Notes under the pieces: generated by a model | Databases searched by the model: none | The model's input: the letters and a program-made list of their open reading frames with translations, nothing else | Told to the model about the DNA's origin: nothing | NCBI GenBank assembly: GCA_047630275.1 | Contig: JBLHVN010000002.1 | Coordinates: 124,001 to 188,000, forward strand | Source of the DNA: GCA-2720865 sp047630275 | GTDB taxonomy: Bacteria > Bdellovibrionota > Bacteriovoracia > Bacteriovoracales > Bacteriovoracaceae | Reading direction: 5' to 3' | DNA: 64,000 nucleotides | Shown: one piece after another, positions 25,139-34,020 of the stretch | Position numbering within the stretch: the first letter of the stretch is position 1 | Layout: the number at the start of each line of letters is the position of its first letter | Translations under genes and position numbers: made by a program

Positions 25139-25936
25139 ATGCGAATCTTACTGATCTTTACTCTTTTTCTACCCCTAAGCCTGATGGCCGATATCTCTGA
25201 CTTTAACAGCCTTTGTAAAAGCTCCTTATCACCAGCTTTGCACAATAAGACTTGTGATCGTCTGAGCGATCTCCTCTTTAAAGGTGATAAGAAATCTCCT
25301 TCGGCACTGATTACTCCTAAAGCTATAGGAGCCCCAAGTTTTTCCATCGATAAAAAGATCCTTTTTATGGTCTTTAATGACCCGAATTACTTTCCAGCCG
25401 TTTCTTATTGCTACTTTGTTTTCAGAGGTTGGCTAAACCCAGGGCAAGTCACTCCAGATAAATTAGGAATGGAGAGCACTGGATTTTCAATCTTAAATGA
25501 AGACCTACAAGGATATAAGCTTTGGCTAGATAAAGATAAAAAGGGCAAGGCCTGCCAAGGTAGGATTGAAAAAGAATCAGGGGTTCCTCTTACTGATCTC
25601 GTCTCTTCTATGAAAGGCTATCACGCCATCGTAGGGCTTAATCCTTTTGCTTCCATTAGACAGCAAGGGGGCGATTATGAAAAAGTTGTTGATGACCTAG
25701 CTCTCACATTGAATCATGAAAGGATTCACGCTCTTCAAGTGGCTTGTGAAAAGCTTGATCTTTATGGAATGCAAGAATGGTCTAAGATAGGTGGTCCTGC
25801 TCAACATAAGTTTGCCGCAAAGTACCCAAGTTATAATTGGCGGGATATCAAAGTTGCAGGAAGAGAATATATAGCATTTCTCTATGAAAGAAATCCTAAG
25901 AAGGTTATTGAGCTAGCTAAGGACTGTCCTTACTAA
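25139..25936 (+). CDS. secreted protein with HExxH metalloprotease-like motif
   Basis: A 265-residue protein with a signal peptide (MRILLIFTLFLPLSLMA). NHERIHALQ at 192-200 contains HExxH (His193, Glu194, His197), the zinc-binding motif of metallopeptidases, set in a helix as expected. Downstream, a candidate third ligand could be the Glu in AGREYIAF (about 243). Cysteines near both ends suggest disulfides. The family is not recognised. Convergent with the phosphoesterase gene, overlapping 4 bases. Confidence 0.65.
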   Translation: MRILLIFTLFLPLSLMADISDFNSLCKSSLSPALHNKTCDRLSDLLFKGDKKSPSALITPKAIGAPSFSIDKKILFMVFNDPNYFPAVSYCYFVFRGWLNPGQVTPDKLGMESTGFSILNEDLQGYKLWLDKDKKGKACQGRIEKESGVPLTDLVSSMKGYHAIVGLNPFASIRQQGGDYEKVVDDLALTLNHERIHALQVACEKLDLYGMQEWSKIGGPAQHKFAAKYPSYNWRDIKVAGREYIAFLYERNPKKVIELAKDCPY

Positions 25937-26562
25937 GCCTTAAACTTAACATCATCAATCAGTTCTTGAGTGATGATTTTCTTTTCTGGAAAGAGCATGG
26001 CCGTTAGGTGACCCCCCTCATAAAAGACACCTGAATCAATATTGGCAAAGTCCTCTCCTAAAAGAGCTCCTTCGCGCTGAGGAGTATGACCAAAAACATT
26101 ATAAAACCCTTTTGGTGAACTGGGGGTTAGTCTGTTCCACATAAGAGAATGCTTAAACTCATCCCCTTCTTGGTCTAGGTCCCAAACCGGTCCTGCTGAA
26201 GAGTGGCTGATAAGAAGCGCCCTATCTTCTTCATCTTTTAGTTCTGGGAAGCTTATAAAATAGGGAAGCTCCTTGAACCATTTCTGATCATCCTCCCAAC
26301 CTTTTTCGTCGTTGCTGTAAGAAGAGAAGGTTTGCATTCCACCATGCTTTAACCAATCATGAGTATTGTTCATAGACATGTCTTCATGATTTCCAATAAC
26401 ACATCGATGATTATTTTCGCGTACAAACTTAACGACATCTCTACTTAGTGGACCGCGGTCAATAAGGTCTCCGACAAAGGAGATATTTCTGTCCTTTGGA
26501 AGCTTATCGATAAGGGCCATCAGAGTCTTAAAACATCCATGTACATCGCCAATAATTATCAT
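25933..26562 (-). CDS. calcineurin-like metallophosphoesterase (PrpA/ApaH-like)
   Basis: A 209-residue phosphoesterase with all dinuclear-metal motifs: GDVHG (5-9), GDLIDRG (31-37), GNHE (57-60), SHS near residue 139 and a GHTPQ segment. The arrangement matches the bacterial serine/threonine phosphatase and diadenosine-tetraphosphatase group. The substrate, phosphoprotein or Ap4A, cannot be chosen from sequence. Cytoplasmic. It follows the GNAT gene by 40 bases on the same strand and overlaps the convergent secreted-protein gene by 4. Confidence 0.9.
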   Translation of the reverse strand: MIIIGDVHGCFKTLMALIDKLPKDRNISFVGDLIDRGPLSRDVVKFVRENNHRCVIGNHEDMSMNNTHDWLKHGGMQTFSSYSNDEKGWEDDQKWFKELPYFISFPELKDEEDRALLISHSSAGPVWDLDQEGDEFKHSLMWNRLTPSSPKGFYNVFGHTPQREGALLGEDFANIDSGVFYEGGHLTAMLFPEKKIITQELIDDVKFKA

Positions 26563-26602
26563 AGGCTAATGCTACCTTAACTAAAAAATATTGTGTAGTT
26601 TT

Positions 26603-27040
26603 TTAGAATTCTAATCGGTGAGTTTCATACTCAAGTTTTGACTTCTTGAAGCCATGCTTCATATAAAAGGCAGAAGCTCCTTCATCATTAGTTCGAAGCC
26701 TAAGCACTTTAAAATGCTCTTTGGCCTCTTCGATGATCTCTTCTAAAAGAATAGACCCTATAGTGAGTCCTCGAAATTCAGGATGAACATAAAGATGCCT
26801 GACTCTTCCTATTTTAGGATCATCGGCGTAGGGGTCCTTATTAAGGCCACATATCCCTACGGCCTTAGACCCTTCAACGGCGACGACATGAGTCTCTCCT
26901 TCTTTATCAAATTGATTTTCCCCAGAGTTCCACTCAGTCTTTAACCTCTTTAAGAACTCGTGACCTTCTTTTAATGACTCTTCTAAGAGTTCATCAAAGT
27001 CTTCTGTAAGGGCAGTAAAATATCCTAATCTAAGATCCAA
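26603..27040 (-). CDS. GNAT-family N-acetyltransferase
   Basis: A 145-residue acetyltransferase. The acetyl-CoA loop follows strand RVRHLYVHPEFRG and reads LTIGSILLEEIIEEA (about 95-109). The C-terminal RLRTNDEGASAFYMKHGFKKS is a typical GNAT end. The substrate is unknown. Its start codon directly abuts the stop codon of the RND permease gene, so the two are cotranscribed. Confidence 0.88.
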   Translation of the reverse strand: MDLRLGYFTALTEDFDELLEESLKEGHEFLKRLKTEWNSGENQFDKEGETHVVAVEGSKAVGICGLNKDPYADDPKIGRVRHLYVHPEFRGLTIGSILLEEIIEEAKEHFKVLRLRTNDEGASAFYMKHGFKKSKLEYETHRLEF

Positions 27041-30000
27041 TTAAGCTTCCTTTGCCGAAAAACTATAAAGGCACGGTATAAGGACTAATGTAAAGACAGT
27101 CCCGATAGCAAGGCCCCAGCCCATGGTTAACATCATCTCAGCCAGCATGGAGTCATAGCCAGCAAGACCATAAGCCGTAGGAAGAATACCTACCACAGTG
27201 GTTAAGGTAGTTACAAGAACAGGTCTTAACCTACTAGCTGAAATATCAGCGATGGCCTTTAAACTTCTATCATGATTATTCTCAAACATATCTATCATAA
27301 CAATGGAGTCATTGATGACAACGCCAATCATCCCCAGGGCCCCGATGGCGGCAAAGAAACCATAAACACTCATTCCATGGGCAACTAAGACATAGACAAT
27401 CCCAGAGAGCCCAAAGGGAACAACTGCGAGAACTAAAAAGGGCTTTGTTAAAGAGTTAAACATTAAAACGAGGATTAGATAGATCAAGATCACAACCATG
27501 ATCACAGAACCTCTAAACTCTCCTTGGCTCTCTCTAGAGTCTTCAATCTCTCCTCTGAACTTTAAGATTGTCGTTGGGTATTTCTTAACGACCTCAGGGA
27601 AAACATCACTTTCTAATTTTTCTGCGATTTGAAGAGGGGTTACTTTTAACTTCTCATTCTGGTTCGCAAAGATCATCGTGGTTCTTTTATAATTGGTCCT
27701 TGAAATGTTAACCGGGCGCTTGACCTCTTCAATATCAACAATCTTTGAAAGGTAAATAAGTTGACCCGCTTTATTTTCAACTCTTAGGTTTAAAAGCTCA
27801 CTAAGATCATTCTTATCTTTATCAGGTACGCTTAGCCTTACATCGACTTCTTCGTCTCCTTTATTTATTGAATAAAGTATGCTCCCTTCAACAAAAGACC
27901 TTAAACTTGAAGTAACTTTCTCTGGAGCCACATTGTATTTAATCAAGCGGCTCTGAATAAGTTTAAAGAGAAACTCTTTTTTCATAAGAGGTTCTTCAAT
28001 CTCAACATCGACAATATTTGGATCAGCCTTCATGGCCTCAGCTAAGAGGTTTGCGACTTCGGATCTCTTTGCCTCATTATTTTCTTGGATCTGAAGTTCA
28101 ACGGCATTACCAGAGTCATTACCCCATCTCCCCTTTAGGATCTTTACTGAATCGAGTTCTTTAAACTCTTTGGCCTTAGCCTCCCAACGAGCAATAAGCT
28201 TTTTAAGAGGGGTCTTACGGTCATCAGCTGGGTATAACTCAACAAGGATGGAAGCTTCGTTTTCCTTAACTTCTCCTCCTCGTCTTGAAAGACCAATGGT
28301 TGATCTAACGGCAACGACATCTCCTTTACTATCAATAAAAAGTTGTTCTAATGGAGCGATGGCCTTGGCCGTTTCATGACGGGTCATATCTTTATTTGCT
28401 TTAACTTTAATAAAGACTTCCTCACTTTCTTCTCTTGGGAACATAACGAACTTCATCTTTTTTTCATAAAGAACAGCCCCTCCCGCCAAGGTTACTAAGA
28501 AAAATGAAATCACGATCATCCTGTGATTAAATACCTTTGATAAGAACTTTGAATAGAGTCTTTCGTACTTATAAAACCAGTTCTCTCCCTTGCTAGAAGA
28601 GAACTTATCAAGAAGCGGCGTCTTTGATGACAGGTGCGCTGGTAAAATAAAAAGAGATTCAACCAATGAACCTAAAAGCATCAAGATCACAACAAGAGGA
28701 ATAAAGGCCACAAGCTTTCCAAAGAATCCTTCAAAGAAGATCAAGGGGATAAAGGCAACACAAGTTGTAATAATACTGGCGAGGATGGGCTTGAAGACTT
28801 CAGCGGTTCCATCAACAGAAGCTTGCATAAGGGCTTTACCCTGTTCTCTATGCCTCGCTATATTCTCTGCGATGATAATAGCATCATCCACCACGATCCC
28901 TAGCACAATGATAATCCCCGCAAGAGTCATATTGTTCACGGTGTAGCCGACCATATTACAAATGATCAAGGTAAAGGCCATGCTAAAAGGAATCCCCATG
29001 GCAACCCAAAAGCCAGACTTTATATCTAAAAAGATAAAGAGCACTAGCATAATAAGGACAAAGCCAATCAGTCCATTTGAAGTGATTATATTTAATCTGT
29101 TAGTTACGGCAAAAGACTCATCATCCATGATGACAATTTCTAGATTTGAATCCTTCTTATTCTTTCTAAAAGCATCTACAAACTTCATAACGGCAGCTTG
29201 CGCCGTTAAGATATCAGTGGAAACACTTTTTTTAATATTTAAAAAGATCCCTTCTCTTCCGTTGATCTTAAAAATAGAGTTAGATCTTTCAAAGCCATCT
29301 TGAATTGTGGCCAGTTCCTTTAGCTTTATTCCAACCCCTTCGTAGTTTCCTCTAAGGATTAGATTTTCAAGGGAAGTCACATCCTCAAGTTCATTAATGG
29401 CCGTAATACGGCTCTCCCCTCTATCTTGAAGGGAACCAATGGGAACGCGAATATTATTAGATTGTATCTGGCTTCGTATCTCCGACAAAGAGAACTGCAT
29501 CTTTAAGTTTTCTTTTGGGTTGGCCAAGATCTGAATCTCTGGTTTTCTGTAGTAAGACCTATCAACAGAGCTAATCTCATTTAAAGAAATTAACTGGGAC
29601 TCAAAACTAAGCACCTCTTGCTGAAGCTTGCGTCTTAGATCATCAGTTAAGAATTCAGCATCTTTAAAATAGACACCAATATCCATGATCGCTTTCTCAT
29701 CACTCTTAAATTGGCGAACATTTGGTTGATCTCTAACTTCTGAAGGAAGGTCGGCCCTTAAAACGGCATCTTTAATATTTTGAGTGATCTCTCTTTTATC
29801 AGGGTAACTATCGTCGATGACAATTCTAATGCTTGATCTACTCACACTAGAAGTCGTTACAACTTCATCGATACCAGCAACTCCCTTTAGTTCATCTTCA
29901 ATGGGCTTAGTTACAAAGAGCTCAACATCCTCAGCCGGGGCGCCAGGATAAGTAGTGTTTACCCTAATCCAGTTACTGGCAAACTCGGGCATCTCTTCTT

Positions 30001-30103
30001 TACCAATCTTAGTCCATGTGAAAACGGCAAAGAGGATGGTTCCAAAAAAGAGGACATTTGTGAGGAGGTGGCGGGTCGTAAAATACTGGACGAGGTTTTT
30101 CAT
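27041..30103 (-). CDS. RND-family efflux permease (HAE1-type)
   Basis: A 1020-residue inner-membrane pump of the AcrB/HAE1 group. It has an N-terminal membrane helix, a periplasmic loop with TTYPGAPAEDVE and the GVAGIDEVVTTSS block, then a six-helix bundle with the proton-relay IVLGIVVDDAIIIAEN. The same plan repeats in the second half (GVVINDSIVMIDMFE near 935-950). It exports small molecules using proton motive force. No membrane-fusion or TolC-like partner lies next to it, so it must borrow one encoded elsewhere. Confidence 0.93.
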   Translation of the reverse strand: MKNLVQYFTTRHLLTNVLFFGTILFAVFTWTKIGKEEMPEFASNWIRVNTTYPGAPAEDVELFVTKPIEDELKGVAGIDEVVTTSSVSRSSIRIVIDDSYPDKREITQNIKDAVLRADLPSEVRDQPNVRQFKSDEKAIMDIGVYFKDAEFLTDDLRRKLQQEVLSFESQLISLNEISSVDRSYYRKPEIQILANPKENLKMQFSLSEIRSQIQSNNIRVPIGSLQDRGESRITAINELEDVTSLENLILRGNYEGVGIKLKELATIQDGFERSNSIFKINGREGIFLNIKKSVSTDILTAQAAVMKFVDAFRKNKKDSNLEIVIMDDESFAVTNRLNIITSNGLIGFVLIMLVLFIFLDIKSGFWVAMGIPFSMAFTLIICNMVGYTVNNMTLAGIIIVLGIVVDDAIIIAENIARHREQGKALMQASVDGTAEVFKPILASIITTCVAFIPLIFFEGFFGKLVAFIPLVVILMLLGSLVESLFILPAHLSSKTPLLDKFSSSKGENWFYKYERLYSKFLSKVFNHRMIVISFFLVTLAGGAVLYEKKMKFVMFPREESEEVFIKVKANKDMTRHETAKAIAPLEQLFIDSKGDVVAVRSTIGLSRRGGEVKENEASILVELYPADDRKTPLKKLIARWEAKAKEFKELDSVKILKGRWGNDSGNAVELQIQENNEAKRSEVANLLAEAMKADPNIVDVEIEEPLMKKEFLFKLIQSRLIKYNVAPEKVTSSLRSFVEGSILYSINKGDEEVDVRLSVPDKDKNDLSELLNLRVENKAGQLIYLSKIVDIEEVKRPVNISRTNYKRTTMIFANQNEKLKVTPLQIAEKLESDVFPEVVKKYPTTILKFRGEIEDSRESQGEFRGSVIMVVILIYLILVLMFNSLTKPFLVLAVVPFGLSGIVYVLVAHGMSVYGFFAAIGALGMIGVVINDSIVMIDMFENNHDRSLKAIADISASRLRPVLVTTLTTVVGILPTAYGLAGYDSMLAEMMLTMGWGLAIGTVFTLVLIPCLYSFSAKEA

Positions 30104-30148
30104 GGCAGTATTCTAGCCATTTTTTCCTCGAAAATAGTCAATAAATTG

Positions 30149-30916
30149 TTAATTATTCTCAGATATTATTCTTTCACAAAGAGTAGGCTTATTGGTGGTG
30201 ATGAAGTCAGCCCCTTTTTTAAGGTATTTTTTGATCTTCTTCTCGGAGTCCTTAGTATAAACCCCAACGAGCTTCGAAGCTTTCTTTAGGCGTTTAACCC
30301 GCTTTTTATGAATGTACTTCGCGTCAATTCCATCAATTTTATCGATATTTCCGGTGTAACCATACTTTTTTAACAAGATGAGTTTGATCTTATCAAAGAA
30401 AGGATCTTTCTTTCTCTTCTCTAAAACCACCTCTAAGGCCTCCATGCTAAAAGAGATCAGCATTAATCTTTCAGGCCTGTCACCATAGTATTTCTTAATT
30501 AAGTCAAAATCTGAATCTGTGATAAAATCCTTAAGCTCCACAAAAAGAATACTCTCATAGGTCCTCATCAACTTTAGTGAATCTTCAAAAAGAGGAATAG
30601 GCTCTCCATTTTCTAAAAAACATTTCCCATTGATATCGGAAAGATTTAGTTCATGGACATCTTTGCCTACGGGGCAATCCTTCCCTTTTACTAAACGCTT
30701 TAACTTCTTGTCATGATAGATGATCGTTTTATTGTCTTTAGTATGATGAAGGTCAAACTCAATCCCAGCAGCTCCAGCGATCCCTGCCGCTTCTAGAGCG
30801 CTCAAAGAATTCTCTATTTCTCCATAACCTAGGGCCCTGTGAGAGACGCAGTATGGACCCGCAAGGACCATATTTGAGAGAAAAAGAAGCAATATCGAGG
30901 CAGATCTTAAGTTCAT
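30149..30916 (-). CDS. secreted glycerophosphodiester phosphodiesterase
   Basis: A 255-residue TIM-barrel enzyme with a signal peptide (to about residue 19). Family motifs: SHRALGYGEIENSLSA (His/Arg and Glu-Asn), GIEFDLHHT (Glu-x-Asp metal ligands), IIYHDKKLKR and FVELKD. It cleaves glycerophosphodiesters to glycerol-3-phosphate and an alcohol, in the periplasm or outside. A paralogue lies at 49780. Divergent from the lytic transglycosylase-like gene. Confidence 0.88.
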   Translation of the reverse strand: MNLRSASILLLFLSNMVLAGPYCVSHRALGYGEIENSLSALEAAGIAGAAGIEFDLHHTKDNKTIIYHDKKLKRLVKGKDCPVGKDVHELNLSDINGKCFLENGEPIPLFEDSLKLMRTYESILFVELKDFITDSDFDLIKKYYGDRPERLMLISFSMEALEVVLEKRKKDPFFDKIKLILLKKYGYTGNIDKIDGIDAKYIHKKRVKRLKKASKLVGVYTKDSEKKIKKYLKKGADFITTNKPTLCERIISENN

Positions 30917-31035
30917 GAGTAAGTATTACCAGAAACTAAAAAATTAGCTGCCAAAACGTAATTTTTATAGGCCTTTAAGCCTAAAAATAATACAAATTCC
31001 CCCCTCAGAATGCCTTTTTCTGGCAAGATCTCCCT

Positions 31036-32268
31036 ATGAAAAAGCTATTCTTAACTAGTATCCTACTGATCAGTACAGGAGCGTCAGCTCTTGAAATCCA
31101 GCCCTTAACTGAAGCCTTCATCCTTCAGAAAAAGGAGAATAAGCTCTACCTTAAGGTCTTAAATGGTAAGGCTAAGAATAAGCTCGTCTGGGTTGATTAC
31201 TCATTAGATAACCCTACAGGAAAGATCTTTGGACCTAATCCCATCGACGCCCTTGCCAGACCTACAACTAATATTAATGAGGCTCTCTATATTCAGTTCC
31301 CTTTTAAAGTCGAAGCCACTGAAGACTCAGCTTCTTTTTCAGGCCAACATAAAGCGCGCTTAAAGAAGTACCTCTTTACTAGCCTTGAGCGCTATGTGCC
31401 TATCTCCAATCAAGACGTTCCTGATATTGCTGAGGACTACGCCCTTGCTTGTCCAGAAAGACCAAAGAGAAAGAACGGTGAATACTGTCATGAGGCCCGG
31501 GCCTTTAAACTTTCTGAGAAACTTAAATCAATCATTAGAGAAGAGGCTAACTCAGTTTCAGAGAAGCCAGAGCTAGTGGCCTCTATCATCCAGCATGAAT
31601 CACTCTTTGATGTCTTCTCTGAGAACCTGCATGAAAAGAATAAATGCCTTAAAGATGAAAAGAACTGCTCGCCTTATAGATGGGGAGTCGGTCTGGCTCA
31701 ACTTGGAGCAACAGACGCTGCTCTTTATGGCCTTGATTGGAACCTCAAGGTTAAAAAACCTAAGGCCTGTAAGAAATCAAAGATAACGAATGATGAATGC
31801 CTCACAAAACTAATAAAGACTTGCTCTAAGTATAATGCCCATAAGTTAAAACCTATCAATTGCCCAAGGGCCGCCATTAGAGCGACGGCCTTAAAGATCA
31901 AGGCCATGATTCCTGATAATGTACCTGCTTGGGTTAAAGAAGATGGTAAGGTCAAGCTAGTTAACCTCTCAAATGAACTTCAAAAAAATGAAGTTGAGAA
32001 GATGAGAAATCAAATTGGTTTTTATAATAGAAGTATTAAAGTAGTGAATTCTTTTGTTGAATACTACGATACTCATGGAAGCTTTCCTCTAACCTATGGA
32101 GCCGCTTGGGCCATGGTCAGATCACCTAAGTCTCCTAGTATCTCTATGGGCTATCAGATGCTCACAAAAGAATATATCAATCGCTGTTATGTTTGGGAGC
32201 TAGCGGGTCTCTGCGGTGATCTTCCCGCTCACGGGCTTATCTCACAGTACCAAAAACAACTTAAGTAA
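31036..32268 (+). CDS. secreted lysozyme-fold lytic transglycosylase-like protein
   Basis: A 410-residue exported protein (signal peptide to about residue 18). The SLT-like core is at about 180-350: VASIIQHESLFDVFS carries the catalytic Glu188, and WGVGLAQLGATDAA corresponds to the GLMQ block of lytic transglycosylases. An insertion with four or more cysteines (CLKDEKNCSP, KACKKS, NDECLTKLIKTCSK, INCPRAA) suggests disulfides. The N-terminal ~130 residues are a separate beta-rich region. It is likely to cut peptidoglycan glycan chains. A strong hairpin follows the stop codon. Confidence 0.8.
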   Translation: MKKLFLTSILLISTGASALEIQPLTEAFILQKKENKLYLKVLNGKAKNKLVWVDYSLDNPTGKIFGPNPIDALARPTTNINEALYIQFPFKVEATEDSASFSGQHKARLKKYLFTSLERYVPISNQDVPDIAEDYALACPERPKRKNGEYCHEARAFKLSEKLKSIIREEANSVSEKPELVASIIQHESLFDVFSENLHEKNKCLKDEKNCSPYRWGVGLAQLGATDAALYGLDWNLKVKKPKACKKSKITNDECLTKLIKTCSKYNAHKLKPINCPRAAIRATALKIKAMIPDNVPAWVKEDGKVKLVNLSNELQKNEVEKMRNQIGFYNRSIKVVNSFVEYYDTHGSFPLTYGAAWAMVRSPKSPSISMGYQMLTKEYINRCYVWELAGLCGDLPAHGLISQYQKQLK

Positions 32269-32272
32269 AAAA

Positions 32273-32296
32273 AAGGCCGTCTCTATGGACGGCCTT
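32273..32296. terminator. bidirectional intrinsic terminator
   Basis: AAGGCCGTC / GACGGCCTT, a perfect 9-bp stem with a 6-base loop, between convergent genes. On the minus strand the stem is followed by eight or more Us (the A-run at 32265-32274), an ideal terminator for the duplicated-domain gene. On the plus strand it follows the transglycosylase stop directly. Confidence 0.85.
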
Positions 32297-32320
32297 ATCG
32301 TTCTAAATTTCAAATATTAA

Positions 32321-33055
32321 TTAGTTAAAAAGAATCGCTACAGCATTTCTACAAACTTCTGCAGATGTTCTCCACCAGCCGCTTGTGCGTGAAGTCTTAA
32401 CTGCTCCACCGTTAACACTAACACTGATGTCATCAACTTGACCTTGAAGAACAAGGTTTTCAGTACATGACTGCTCTAGTTCAAAGATATTATTTCCCAT
32501 AGCTAGAATTGGTTGAGAATCAGCGTCCCCTGTCATGATGTATTGCTTACGACTTAAATGAATTCCTTGTTTCATAGATTCATTAAGGATCATCTTGGTT
32601 AAAACTTTACATTTTTCAGCGTTAGTTCTCCACCAACCACTCGTTCGTTCTTTTACTTGAGTAGCTCCGTTGAATGAAAGGTAAATATCATCAATTTGAC
32701 CTTGACCTACTTCTTCAGCACGAACAAGACATTGTTGCTCGAAATCTCCAATGTCTCCCGCTTGAAGTAAAAAGGCATCACTTTCAAATTTAACATTAGC
32801 TATATATTGGTTACCACCGTTTCCACCACCATTACCACCGCCGCCACCTTGGCCACGAACGATACTGATTGCTTCACGAGTAGACTTGAGTGCTTGTCTT
32901 AAATCACGAACAGTCATAACAGTTAAGTTACGATCTACGGCACGTTGTAGGTTGTTAGTTGCTTTTAATAATTTTGCTTCTAAAGTTTGACGGTCTTGGG
33001 CATGAGCTGCTCCAAGGGTTGATACGGCTAAAACCGCTAATAAAATTCTCTTCAT
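32321..33055 (-). CDS. secreted protein with duplicated SGWWRT domain
   Basis: The start is ATG 33055, preceded by CCTAAGGAG; an upstream in-frame ATG spoils the signal peptide. The product is 244 residues: a signal peptide (1-19), a helical segment (21-67), a Gly/Asn linker (69-82), then two copies of a ~80-residue domain (about 84-160 and 165-244). Each copy carries an E-Q-x-C segment, a QxxDDIxxSxNG strand pair and RTSGWWRTxAExC (Cys149 and Cys235). Two cysteines per copy probably pair. The family is unknown to me. Ends at a strong terminator. Confidence 0.75.
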   Translation of the reverse strand: MKRILLAVLAVSTLGAAHAQDRQTLEAKLLKATNNLQRAVDRNLTVMTVRDLRQALKSTREAISIVRGQGGGGGNGGGNGGNQYIANVKFESDAFLLQAGDIGDFEQQCLVRAEEVGQGQIDDIYLSFNGATQVKERTSGWWRTNAEKCKVLTKMILNESMKQGIHLSRKQYIMTGDADSQPILAMGNNIFELEQSCTENLVLQGQVDDISVSVNGGAVKTSRTSGWWRTSAEVCRNAVAILFN

Positions 33056-33189
33056 CTCTCTCTCCTTAGGTTGAGTCATACGACTCTTCAGCGGCAAAGT
33101 ACTTGCCCGCCATCAAAAGCTCAAGGAGATTTAAAGAATTTTCACAGTGGTAGCAAAATGACACTCATAAAATTAGCTACTTAAAAAGA

Positions 33190-34020
33190 TCAGGCAAAAA
33201 CAATTGTTCTATTGTTATTAACAAAGACTCTATCGCGAAGAACCAGTTTTATTCCTTTTGTGAAGACTCGCTTTTCAACATCACGCCCGGCCCGGCTCAT
33301 CTCTAAAGCGGAATGACTATGATCAACACGAATCACATCTTGATAAATGATTGGCCCTTCATCTAAGTCATTATTCACAAAGTGAGCAGTGGCGCCGATG
33401 ATCTTTACCCCTCTTTTATAGGCCTGTTTATAAGGATTCGCCCCTATAAAGGAAGGAAGAAAGCTATGATGGATATTGATGATCTTATTGGGAAATTCAG
33501 CCACAAACTCGGGACTCAAGATTCGCATAAACTTAGCTAGTAAAACAAAATCAGGATCTAATTCTTTAATCTTTTTAATAATCAGTTCTTCATGTTTTGT
33601 TCGTTCAATATTTTTATGACTGATTTCAAACCAAGGAATATTAAATTTTTCTGTTAGGTCTTTACAGTCAGGATGATTTCCAATCACGCCTAAGATATCC
33701 ATATCAAGGTTGCCAGTATAGTGCCTAAGAAGAAGATCCCCAATGCAATGACTCTCTTTAGTCACCATGATGACCACTTTCTTTTTTCGGCTTTCGACAA
33801 ATTTAAAGTTAGAGTTTTTCGGTAAGACTTCAAGAATCTCTTTTTCTACTTCTTTTTGGTCAAACTCACCGGTAACACCCGCCCTCATATAAAACTGATT
33901 GGTTTCTTCGTCGGCGAACTCATGAAACTCTACTAAGTTTAATTTAAACTTGGCAAGGACCGTGGTCACGCGTGCGATGATTCCTAATTCGTCCTTACAT
34001 TCTATTAATAAGATCTTCAC
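33190..34020 (-). CDS. purU: formyltetrahydrofolate deformylase
   Basis: A 276-residue enzyme with an N-terminal ACT regulatory domain (1-80; ECKDELGIIARVTTVL) and a C-terminal formyltransferase-fold domain. The catalytic region is INIHHSFLPSF...GATAHFVNNDLDEGPII, with the Asn-His-Asp set. It hydrolyses 10-formyl-THF to formate and THF, balancing one-carbon pools. Its ATG overlaps the stop of the flavoprotein gene at 34017 by 4 bases, so both work in one operon on folate-bound one-carbon units. Confidence 0.95.
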   Translation of the reverse strand: MKILLIECKDELGIIARVTTVLAKFKLNLVEFHEFADEETNQFYMRAGVTGEFDQKEVEKEILEVLPKNSNFKFVESRKKKVVIMVTKESHCIGDLLLRHYTGNLDMDILGVIGNHPDCKDLTEKFNIPWFEISHKNIERTKHEELIIKKIKELDPDFVLLAKFMRILSPEFVAEFPNKIINIHHSFLPSFIGANPYKQAYKRGVKIIGATAHFVNNDLDEGPIIYQDVIRVDHSHSALEMSRAGRDVEKRVFTKGIKLVLRDRVFVNNNRTIVFA

